A DNA stretch of 5,512 nt, from assembly GCA_002898995.1 (NCBI GenBank), contig BEIM01000264.1:1-5512 (forward strand), written 5' to 3'. Position numbers and translations under genes: made by a program. Position 1 is the first letter of the stretch. Each line of letters begins with the position of its first letter. The notes beneath the pieces are model-generated. The model saw only the letters and a list, made by a program, of their open reading frames with translations, was not told the origin of the DNA and did no database searches. The stretch comes from a bacterium HR36 (GTDB lineage Bacteria > Planctomycetota > Planctomycetia > Gemmatales > HRBIN36). Of this stretch, positions 1 through 5,196 are shown one piece after another.

Positions 1-446
1 TCCAGCCGGGCCATTCCCACCTGGCAGGCAAATGCCAGCGCAGTTTCCGGATAGCGCTGGGCCAACTCAGCATACGCCTGCTGCGCTTCCGGCCATTTCC
101 CCAGTCCGTCGAGGCAGATGGCTATACGAAACTGAACCAGCGGGGGTGGGTCAGGGCCGGATTGGCTGCGATACAGTGCCAGAGCGGCAGCATATTCCCG
201 TTCCAGCAGTTTCTCATCGGCCCGAGCAATGAGCTCCTTCGGCGCCTCAACAGCACTGAGCACGGTGGCAGTAGGCACATCTTGGGGTTCTGGCCCAGCC
301 CGCAGCAGCAGGGCTATGGTTCCCGCTGCCGCGCCGCACACCAGTCCGCCCAGCGCGGCTGCCATCGCCACGGACATGAACCATATTCGTCCGCGCCAGG
401 CATCCGAGCTGGTCTGCCCTTCATCCTGGTGAGCCGTGGCACTCAT
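1..446 (-). CDS. Membrane-anchored TPR protein, N-terminal part (3' end outside window)
   Basis: The frame reads from an ATG at 446-444 without a stop to the left edge (148 complete codons), so the C-terminus is missing. A GGGAG sequence lies about 7 nt before the ATG and supports this start. Residues 1-20 are hydrophilic, residues about 21-49 form one Ala/Gly/Leu-rich membrane segment with an Arg just before it, and the rest is predicted to lie outside the cytoplasm. Residues about 71-95 and 103-148 have the amphipathic helix pattern of tetratricopeptide repeats, including a helix with Y-A-A-A-L-A-L-Y and a following pair with W-P-E-A-Q-Q-A-Y. TPR proteins bind other proteins as scaffolds; the partner cannot be read here. 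Single-pass TPR proteins of this layout are common in planctomycetes. The TPR call is from helix periodicity, with no family alignment run. It is transcribed divergently from the selenoprotein gene. Confidence 0.75.
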   Translation of the reverse strand, partial: MSATAHQDEGQTSSDAWRGRIWFMSVAMAAALGGLVCGAAAGTIALLLRAGPEPQDVPTATVLSAVEAPKELIARADEKLLEREYAAALALYRSQSGPDPPPLVQFRIAICLDGLGKWPEAQQAYAELAQRYPETALAFACQVGMARL

Positions 447-781
447 GCTGCATCTCCCAGCAAGGCTCGGCCTCCGTCAGTTTCCCGAAACCATTGCCTG
501 CCCCGAGTCATCTCTCGGTCATCCAGGGACTCCTCGATAAATTCGCCATTTCCGGTCTTTAGCGCATTATCGGTTTTGCTGGCCTAACCCTTGAAAGTTA
601 TCGGTTAGCGCGTTTGTGCAGGCGAGGTAGACAGGCCGGGGAAGATGAGCGCCAATTTTCCTGAGAGCGAAACGCCCCAGCCGATGCAGCTGCCTGGTTC
701 AGGCGTGGCCAGCATCCCCGTCGCCTGCCACAATAAAGTCTACTATACGCAAGGGCGCGAAGCGATTTTGGAGTCAGCCGT
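447..781. other. Divergent intergenic region
   Basis: These 335 bp separate the TPR gene (-) and the selenoprotein gene (+). No convincing protein gene is visible. It holds a 9-bp direct repeat (567-575 and 598-606), a possible -10 box on the minus strand (GATAAT at 571-566), and a possible -10 on the plus strand (TACTAT at 741-746) without a good -35. A frame on the minus strand ends in an ATGA overlap with the TPR start but lacks a credible start of its own. Confidence 0.5.
567..606. repeat. 9-bp direct repeat TTATCGGTT, 31-bp period
   Basis: TTATCGGTT occurs at 567-575 and again at 598-606, a period of 31 bp, close to three turns of the DNA helix, so both copies would face the same side. 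An inverted pair, CTAACC at 584-589 and GGTTAG at 603-608, partly overlaps the second copy. The first copy overlaps a minus-strand GATAAT at 571-566 that could be the -10 of the TPR gene. This could be a regulator site, but two 9-mers in one region may be chance. Confidence 0.35.
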
Positions 782-1132
782 ATGCCTCAGATTGATTGGC
801 TTTACCATCGTCCTGGCTGAAGGACATGTGGGCGATTGCAAGAGTTTCTTGCACGGCATAACATCGCGGCGCAGAAAGTGCATGACGCGCGCAAGGAACC
901 GCTGACACCCGAGCGGGCACTGGCTCTGTTGCAGCCAGCTGATGAGCTTTGCGTCGCGCAGGGAAAACAAACGCTGCGCATTGACCTGACCAAACGCAAG
1001 CCTAAGGCCGAGGAATTGAAAAAGCTCTTGGCTGGGCCAACCGGCAAACTGCGTGCGCCAACCTTCCGTGTCGGCCGCACCGTCCTGGTGGGATTCGATG
1101 AGGCGACTTGCCGTCAGGTTTTCGGCGTGTAA
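782..1132 (+). CDS. ArsC/glutaredoxin-like selenoprotein with in-frame TGA = Sec at codon 13
   Basis: This is a 116-residue thioredoxin-fold protein of the ArsC/Spx/glutaredoxin-like group, likely a cytoplasmic thiol-selenol redox enzyme; its substrate is unknown. From the ATG at 782 the frame reads Met-Pro-Gln-Ile-Asp-Trp-Leu-Tyr-His-Arg-Pro-Gly, then TGA (818-820), Arg-Thr-Cys, and continues open to TAA at 1130-1132. The TGA falls where this family has the first Cys of its CxxC centre, giving U13-x-x-C16. The beta strand before it, the helix after it (about 16-27) and an Ala-Pro-Thr at 92-94 that fits the cis-proline position complete the fold. GGAG at 770-773, 8 nt before the ATG, fixes the start. 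A SECIS-like hairpin follows the TGA. Other genes in the window end in TGA, so the codon normally means stop. The family name rests on recognition, not on a search. Alternatives are a nonsense mutation in a Cys codon, or a truncated protein starting at TTG 836, which would have no active site. Confidence 0.85.
818..820 (+). other. Selenocysteine codon (TGA recoded)
   Basis: This in-frame TGA is codon 13 of the thioredoxin-fold gene and sits three residues before Cys16 in a Pro-Gly-x-Arg-Thr-Cys context. Family-typical protein sequence is readable on both sides of it in the same frame, which is the main reason to treat it as Sec and not stop. Confidence 0.82.
832..857 (+). promoter_or_regulatory. 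Bacterial SECIS hairpin within the coding region
   Basis: TGCAAGA (837-843) pairs perfectly with TCTTGCA (847-853), leaving a three-base loop GTT (844-846). A short lower stem, GC 832-833 with GC 856-857, is separated by an internal loop. There are 23 nt between the TGA and the loop, whose first base is G. A small apical loop with an early G/GU, within roughly 16-37 nt of the UGA, is the known pattern for bacterial SECIS elements, which bind SelB with Sec-tRNA. The hairpin is translated as part of helix 1 of the protein. Confidence 0.75.
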
Positions 1133-1282
1133 AACCGCAATTCCATCCCGCCAGCGTGAATTGGCCCGCCCTGGTCTAAGCCGCGCAGCCAACCGAGCAA
1201 CAGGAAGGTCAACTTGCAAATACATGATTGTGCATAGTGCGGGGATGGCCGACTCGCGCCGCCCCCATTCCACAGGAGCGCT

Positions 1283-2260
1283 ATGATGGCTTTCGCACCC
1301 GCAACCCCTGGGAAAACCCGTATCGGCTGGATCGGTACAGGTGTCATGGGGCGCTGGATGTGCCAACATATCATGCAAAAAGGATACAGCGCCACCGTTT
1401 ATAATCGCACGCGCGAAAAAGCTCAGCCCTTAGTGGAATTAGGTGCCGTCTTGGCCGATTCCCCGAAAGCGGTGGCAGAGCGTTCGGACGTGGTTTTTGC
1501 CATCGTCGGATTCCCGCAAGATGTGCGGGAGGTTTTTCTGGGAGCAAACGGGGTGCTGGCCGGCAGCAGGCCCGGCATGATTGTGGTGGACATGACCACC
1601 AGCGAGCCGAGTTTAGCTAAGGAGATTTACGAGGCCGCCAAATTAAAGGGGGTGGGCGCTCTGGATGCCCCCGTGTCTGGCGGCGATGTCGGCGCACGCG
1701 AGGCGCGGTTATCGATCATGGTAGGGGGCGACCCCGAGGTCTTTGCTGCGGTCAAACCGTTATTCGAGTGCATGGGCAAAACCATCGTGCTGCAAGGACC
1801 CGCGGGAGCCGGCCAGCATACCAAAATGGTCAACCAGATCCTCATTGCCACGACCATGATCGGCGTGTGCGAAGCTCTGCTTTACGCCTATAAAGCAGGC
1901 CTTGACCCAACGCGGGTGTTAGAATCGGTGGGAGGCGGGGCGGCTTCGAGTTGGTCGCTGCTGAATTACGGCCCACGCATCATCCAGCGGAACTTTGAAC
2001 CAGGCTTTTTCGTAGAGCACTTTATCAAAGATATGGGCATAGCTTTGGCAGAAGCTCGCCGCATGAATTTACCGCTGCCCGGTTTGGCGCTGGCCGAGCA
2101 ACTGTACCTCGCCCTCAAGGCCCAGGGTTACGGACGCAAGGGAACCCACGCCCTCATGCTCGCGTTGGAACGCATCGCCAATTACTCTCCTGCCGGACTA
2201 GGAGCGGCAGCCACTCATACACCGTGCACCACTGCTACACCAGCTCCAGCCGCTACATAA
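1283..2260 (+). CDS. NAD(P)-dependent oxidoreductase, 3-hydroxyisobutyrate dehydrogenase family
   Basis: This 325-residue cytoplasmic enzyme belongs to the beta-hydroxyacid dehydrogenase group (3-hydroxyisobutyrate dehydrogenase, tartronate semialdehyde reductase, glyoxylate/succinic semialdehyde reductase); the exact substrate cannot be fixed from sequence. A Rossmann motif G18-T-G20-V-M-G23 binds the dinucleotide, and Asn-Arg-Thr at 41-43 after the second strand suggests NADP over NAD. Asp-Ala-Pro-Val-Ser-Gly-Gly at 128-134 is the substrate loop. The catalytic segment G175-x-G177-x-x-x-K181-x-x-N184 carries the essential Lys and Asn, and K249-D250 is the conserved downstream pair. The last 20 or so residues form an Ala/Thr/Pro-rich tail beyond the usual family end. 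AGGAG at 1274-1278 is 4 nt from the ATG at 1283 and 7 nt from a second ATG at 1286, so translation may begin one codon later. It lies 150 bp after the selenoprotein gene. Confidence 0.93.
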   Translation: MMAFAPATPGKTRIGWIGTGVMGRWMCQHIMQKGYSATVYNRTREKAQPLVELGAVLADSPKAVAERSDVVFAIVGFPQDVREVFLGANGVLAGSRPGMIVVDMTTSEPSLAKEIYEAAKLKGVGALDAPVSGGDVGAREARLSIMVGGDPEVFAAVKPLFECMGKTIVLQGPAGAGQHTKMVNQILIATTMIGVCEALLYAYKAGLDPTRVLESVGGGAASSWSLLNYGPRIIQRNFEPGFFVEHFIKDMGIALAEARRMNLPLPGLALAEQLYLALKAQGYGRKGTHALMLALERIANYSPAGLGAAATHTPCTTATPAPAAT

Positions 2261-2371
2261 GCCTTCCCTTGTTTCCACATTCGGCTTGCAGGCCTCTATC
2301 GCTGCATCACTTGGTGCGGCAGGGGGTGGCTTAACCTCTCCTCGTTTCGAGATACGGCCTGGAAAGGCAAC

Positions 2372-2398
2372 TCCCCCGCATGCGAAATGTTTGGGGGA
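2372..2398. terminator. GC-rich hairpin between convergent genes
   Basis: TCCCCC (2372-2377) pairs with GGGGGA (2393-2398), and inside it CAT (2379-2381) can pair with ATG (2387-2389) around a GCGAA loop. It lies 9 nt beyond the stop codon of the minus-strand DUF4392 gene and about 110 bp after the dehydrogenase stop, a natural place for a terminator serving one or both genes. No clear run of T follows on either strand, so factor-independent termination is uncertain. Confidence 0.45.
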
Positions 2399-2407
2399 TG
2401 GCCTTTG

Positions 2408-3418
2408 TCAGCAAGAGGATGGATGGTGGTCGGCACGCAAAGCCGAAATGATCGCTTCCAGAACTGAAGCGTGCACCTGCCAGGGCTGGCCATCTATCGA
2501 AAAGTCCTCGCCGCGACAGGCGGGCTGCCCGGTCACCCCATCGCACAAACAATAACGCTGGCAGACCTCCTGCCAGAGCTGCTTTTCCAAATCCGGTTGG
2601 GCCAAATCTGCCAAGATTTGTGTCGCACCGCAAAGGTGACAGATCCCCGTTGCCACCGCATAAGCTCCCCAATTGCTAACGCTACTCACGATAAGCCAAT
2701 CAGCAGGAATGCGGCAGGCGATACGTGCACCGTGAAATACATTGCGGGCAATGCCATCCCAGAGGAGTTTCCCCATACCAATCTCGTTCCCACCATCGCC
2801 AATCGCCAGGACACGTGCCTGACTTTTCTCCAGCCAATGGTGCACTGGCCAGTGGTATTCGGTTACATCCTGGCCTGACATGGTGTGCAACCGATCCCAA
2901 TTGCTAGCCGGAACCATGGCGAGGAAATCTCTTATCCGCCGTTCATCACCGCATTGGGCCAATACCGAGTCGGGGGTGTGTGCAGGCCCAGGACGTTCGA
3001 TGACTACCAGGCAGACTTCCCGATCGTTAAATCGCCTCCGCTCTTGTTGCCACCAGGCCGCACAGGTTTCGGCAGGCGGATAGGTCACCACCGGCACAGC
3101 TTCCCCGCAAAGTGCCAAGGCGTAGCGAAGAATGTCTGCTAAGTCGAATTCGGCATAGAAGCAAACGGGATAGCCTAATCTCGAGAGACAGCGCCCCAGA
3201 AAAATCGCACCCGGTGGCCCGTCGCTTTCCCAGCAGTTGGCTGTTGGAATGTAGAACCCCGTAATCAGGCCGATCCCAGGCCGCTCACGCACCAGATATT
3301 CGCAAGCCGCTACGTAATCCGCGCGACACTGCCTACGCACCGACGGATCTTCCAGCCCGCGCCGTGACAAATCGCGCCACAGGACGTTCAACATGGAGTC
3401 GGCCCAAGCGTTCGACAT
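2408..3418 (-). CDS. DUF4392 / D-glutamate cyclase-like C-terminal domain protein
   Basis: This 336-residue, probably soluble protein matches the DUF4392 (glutamate cyclase-like C-terminal) family by recognition. Visible motifs, numbered from the chosen start, are ITGFYIP at 52-58, ESDGPPGA at 64-71, ERPG at 141-144, the glycine-rich GDGGNEIGMG at 207-216, SNWGAYA at 248-254 and DGVTG at 293-297. In animals this domain is part of D-glutamate cyclase, which converts D-glutamate to 5-oxo-D-proline; the activity of stand-alone bacterial forms is not established here. The frame is open up to 3508, but the ATG at 3418-3416 is preferred: GAGAGG precedes it by about 6 nt, and the extension would run through the leader of the divergent gene and does not look family-like. 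The protein has 16 Cys, several clustered at 286-301. It ends in TGA and converges on the dehydrogenase gene. Confidence 0.85.
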   Translation of the reverse strand: MSNAWADSMLNVLWRDLSRRGLEDPSVRRQCRADYVAACEYLVRERPGIGLITGFYIPTANCWESDGPPGAIFLGRCLSRLGYPVCFYAEFDLADILRYALALCGEAVPVVTYPPAETCAAWWQQERRRFNDREVCLVVIERPGPAHTPDSVLAQCGDERRIRDFLAMVPASNWDRLHTMSGQDVTEYHWPVHHWLEKSQARVLAIGDGGNEIGMGKLLWDGIARNVFHGARIACRIPADWLIVSSVSNWGAYAVATGICHLCGATQILADLAQPDLEKQLWQEVCQRYCLCDGVTGQPACRGEDFSIDGQPWQVHASVLEAIISALRADHHPSSC

Positions 3419-3454
3419 AGCCTGCCTCTCTAGCACGAGACTTAGCTTCCACGC

Positions 3455-3460
3455 TATAAT
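3455..3460 (+). promoter_or_regulatory. Consensus -10 box TATAAT upstream of the bifunctional nuclease gene
   Basis: TATAAT matches the sigma-70-type -10 consensus exactly and lies 63 nt before the GTG start at 3524, predicting transcription from about 3467. No good TTGACA-like -35 is seen at 16-18 bp spacing and there is no TG extension, so the promoter may depend on an activator or another sigma factor, or be a chance match. Confidence 0.5.
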
Positions 3461-3467
3461 TTTCCAG

Positions 3468-3488
3468 ACCACCAGGCAGGTGGTGCCT
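3468..3488 (+). promoter_or_regulatory. Overlapping hairpins in the leader of the nuclease gene
   Basis: ACCACC (3468-3473) pairs with GGTGGT (3479-3484) around a five-base loop. Alternatively AGGCA (3474-3478), which is that loop, pairs with TGCCT (3484-3488). The two stems exclude each other. They start at the predicted transcript 5' end. CCTCC at 3486-3490 could also pair with the ribosome binding site GGAGG at 3511-3515. In DNA form the first stem is an inverted repeat that could serve as an operator between the divergent genes. Confidence 0.35.
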
Positions 3489-3523
3489 CCATTGCTGGAT
3501 GAGGACAAGGGGAGGGGCTTCTC

Positions 3524-3922
3524 GTGCCTGTGCAGATGGAATTACGCCGCATCGTCATCAGCGAAATTCAGGATCAACAGATTATTTACCTCAAGGAAAT
3601 TGAAGGGGAGCGGTGTTTTCCCATAGTCATCGGGATATTCGAAGCCTCGAGCATTGAGCGTCGAGTCAAGGGTATTCCCTCCCCGCGACCGCTCACGCAT
3701 GATCTCGTGGCCAATGTCATCGAAGCCTTGGGCGGCGAGCTCCAGGATATTCTTATCAACGATCTGCAGAACCACACTTATTATGCGCAGCTCCGCATAC
3801 GCAAAGACGGAGAGTTGATCGAAGTGGACAGCCGGCCCAGCGACGCTATTGCTTTGGCCGTTACTTGCCAAGTGCCCATTTACGTCAACGAAAGCGTTCT
3901 CGAGGAAGCGCTGGGCGGCTGA
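3524..3922 (+). CDS. Bifunctional nuclease family protein (BFN, DUF151)
   Basis: This 132-residue protein is close to full length for the DUF151 domain (PF02577). Members of the family have been described as nucleases acting on RNA and DNA, but the role of bacterial versions is largely unknown. Recognisable segments are FPIVIGIFEASSIERRVKG at 32-50, the Arg-Pro-Leu-Thr-His segment at 55-59, the tyrosine-containing strand around 85-92, and the signature DSRPSDAIALAV at 102-113. The start is the GTG at 3524, because AAGGGGAGGGG at 3507-3517 places GGAGG 8 nt upstream; the in-frame ATG at 3536 would be about 20 nt away and would cut the first strand. No signal peptide is seen. It ends with TGA, is divergent from the DUF4392 gene and has its own likely -10 box. 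Confidence 0.92.
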   Translation: MPVQMELRRIVISEIQDQQIIYLKEIEGERCFPIVIGIFEASSIERRVKGIPSPRPLTHDLVANVIEALGGELQDILINDLQNHTYYAQLRIRKDGELIEVDSRPSDAIALAVTCQVPIYVNESVLEEALGG

Positions 3923-3965
3923 TACACCATGCTTTTTTGCGTCTAAAATCCTTTTTCCTCTGCAA

Positions 3966-4003
3966 GGTACCCGAACAAAGCTACCGCTTTCGCTTAGGGT
4001 GCC
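3966..4003 (+). terminator. Two-part hairpin after the nuclease gene
   Basis: An outer stem GGTACCC (3966-3972) pairs with GGGTGCC (3997-4003) using one G-T wobble. Within it AAAGC (3977-3981) pairs with GCTTT (3986-3990) around the loop TACC. It begins 43 nt after the stop of the nuclease gene. It could end that transcript or protect its 3' end. No T-run follows, so intrinsic termination is not assured. Confidence 0.4.
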
Positions 4004-4049
4004 ACCAGTATTGTCCAACGCGTTCCTCCAAAGCCGCGCCGAAATGAGC

Positions 4050-4077
4050 TTGACACATCTTCCCAAACGATTATCGC
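4050..4077 (+). promoter_or_regulatory. Candidate promoter of the lipoprotein gene
   Basis: TTGACA at 4050-4055 is a perfect -35 box. A weak -10, TATCGC at 4072-4077, follows at a 16-bp spacing, which would start transcription about 25 nt before the ATG at 4109. The position just upstream of the gene and after the 3966-4003 hairpin supports an independent transcript. Confidence 0.45.
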
Positions 4078-4108
4078 CAACCAACAAACAATCCCTCGGA
4101 GCTCACGG

Positions 4109-4366
4109 ATGCCGCTGCGCAATGTAATCTCTGCGCTGATCGCGCCTTGCCTGCTGGCCGGGTGCAGCACCGCGCCACTCGCCGACTTTCTGGACTATGC
4201 ACGTCCCGCCCGCTCTCCCAGTTATGCCGAACCCATTCCCCGCGTGGCCCATCCACCCCCTGCCGCCATCCCTGCTCCCATACCGCCAAACCCACCAGCT
4301 TCTCCGGGCGCTTTTCCTAGCGTACCGACCTCACCTCCGCCGGCTGTAGCTCCGCCGCCGCTGTAA
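4109..4366 (+). CDS. Small proline-rich lipoprotein
   Basis: This 85-residue protein of unknown function has a lipoprotein signal peptide: Met-Pro-Leu-Arg, a hydrophobic stretch to residue 17, and the lipobox Leu16-Ala-Gly-Cys19, where lipid attachment and cleavage by signal peptidase II would occur. The mature part begins Cys-Ser-Thr-Ala-Pro, followed by an Asp/Phe/Leu segment (ADFLDY at 25-30), and then is strongly proline-rich and disordered from about residue 44 to 85, with PPP and PP repeats. GGAG at 4098-4101 lies 7 nt before the ATG. Similar short proteins with a conserved start after the lipid Cys and a variable Pro-rich tail seem familiar from planctomycetes, but this was not checked by search. 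It is probably membrane-anchored and extends into the cell envelope. Confidence 0.7.
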   Translation: MPLRNVISALIAPCLLAGCSTAPLADFLDYARPARSPSYAEPIPRVAHPPPAAIPAPIPPNPPASPGAFPSVPTSPPPAVAPPPL

Positions 4367-4700
4367 TGCCGCACGCCATCTAACGCGGTTCCACTAGCTT
4401 GCACCACCTTGTCGTGCCGATCCTATTTGTCACGTTCCGTCCCTGCGTGGCAACAGTATCTCGTGGTTCCAGACAACGCCCAGGTGCCAGTCTCCACCAT
4501 CCCTATCCGGAAGCCGGTCGGCAACCGCAATATGTCGAGTGTTGTTCAGGAGCGAGACAATCGAACCCAGTTCGCATTTCAGGCAGATCGCCTAGCCTGC
4601 CCTAGAACTCCTCCCCACATAACCGCCGCGTCATCAGGTTTACCCGCACTATCGCCCCTCAGCTTAGTCTCGATCCTCTTTTTCAGATAGCAGGCTCACC

Positions 4701-4734
4701 ATCGCGGTCAGCGTTGACCCTGACGATAGCTTTT
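4701..4734 (+). terminator. Weak hairpin followed by TTTT
   Basis: ATCG (4701-4704) pairs with CGAT (4724-4727) and TCAG (4708-4711) with CTGA (4720-4723), with a bulge at 4705-4707 and an eight-base loop; TTTT follows at 4731-4734. A different fold, GGTCA (4706-4710) with TGACC (4715-4719), competes with it. It resembles a weak intrinsic terminator, but the nearest upstream gene ends about 330 bp away. Confidence 0.25.
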
Positions 4735-5125
4735 GACTGTCTCACTCGTGCATCGCCTGCGCCATTAAGATTTCCCTTGATATAGCTTCAGCGTAGCCGC
4801 GCTATTGTTCCGGCAGAAAATCGCGAATACAGCGGCAGCGGTTGTCATGGATGGAGCGAATGGGATCGATTGTCTGGCCAACGGGAGCACAGGCACTAAA
4901 AGCATAGTGCTAGAGTTCCCCATCTTTTGCGCCAACAAGGATTGGCTCTATATACATGGCGATTCATTAATCCCAGCGATAACTAGAGGGCCGTTGCAAG
5001 GCCTAAGAAGCATGTTACTTACATACAACTCAGGACTATCATCGTGGTGCAATGCGCCTAACACACCCTGATCTACGCAATATGGGCCCGCCCCTTCTGC
5101 GCTGATGACATCCCTACCTGAATAT

Positions 5126-5156
5126 ATACGCCTTCGCGCACGCGAATTTACCGTAT
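5126..5156 (-). terminator. Hairpin downstream of the ACT-domain gene
   Basis: ATACG (5126-5130) pairs with CGTAT (5152-5156), and inside TTCGC (5133-5137) pairs with GCGAA (5142-5146) around a GCAC loop. It lies about 40 nt past the stop codon of the minus-strand ACT-domain gene, where a terminator is expected. An AT-rich stretch (5121-5128) follows in the minus direction, but it is not a clean T-run. Confidence 0.4.
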
Positions 5157-5196
5157 CGGGATTATAATTCTTTGCGACATCTCCGCGCTCTGTGAA

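Larger units (their letters stand above)
4367..5196. other. Region of about 830 bp without a supportable gene
   Basis: Open frames here (for example 4409-4690 and 4805-5071 on the plus strand) have no recognisable domain and no good ribosome binding site. Base composition is lower in GC than on the left side (53 of 120 at 4921-5040). There is no sign of a transposase, terminal repeats, CRISPR repeats or a complete tRNA. Two hairpins are listed separately. It could be a decayed gene, a non-coding RNA region or plain spacer. Confidence 0.5.

Noticed and set aside
162..587. 141-codon plus-strand frame over the TPR gene
   Set aside because: It is antisense to the TPR frame, rich in Ser/Arg/Pro as shadow frames often are, and resembles no family.
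741..746. TACTAT as -10 box of the selenoprotein gene
   Set aside because: No -35-like sequence is present at 16-18 bp spacing; the position is plausible but the evidence is too weak to list as a promoter.
818..820. TGA read as Trp or Cys through a genome-wide alternative code
   Set aside because: The DUF151 and DUF4392 genes in the same window end in TGA at the expected family lengths.
645..905. 86-codon frame starting at ATG 645
   Set aside because: It overlaps the selenoprotein start in another frame, and its GGGGAAG is directly against the ATG; no known pattern.
836..1132. 98-residue protein starting at TTG 836
   Set aside because: It is the tail of the selenoprotein. It lacks the first strand and both redox residues, and it has no ribosome site; the ATG at 782 has one.
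1214..1238. TTGCAA and CATAGT as a promoter for the dehydrogenase gene
   Set aside because: The spacing is only 13 bp, too short for a sigma-70-type promoter.
743..1378. 211-codon open frame on the minus strand
   Set aside because: It lies antisense to the selenoprotein and the start of the dehydrogenase gene, has no recognisable domain, and the plus-strand frames carry clear family motifs.
3419..3508. 30-residue N-terminal extension of the DUF4392 protein
   Set aside because: It has no ribosome site at 3508 and crosses the divergent leader, while the ATG at 3418 has GAGAGG at good spacing.
4553..4582. tRNA T-arm-like GGGTTCGATT on the minus strand
   Set aside because: The flanking bases do not form a five-pair T stem, and no acceptor or anticodon arm is present at the expected distances.
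4409..5071. Plus-strand frames at 4409-4690 and 4805-5071
   Set aside because: There is no domain, no good ribosome site and no consistent coding character; they are treated as non-coding.
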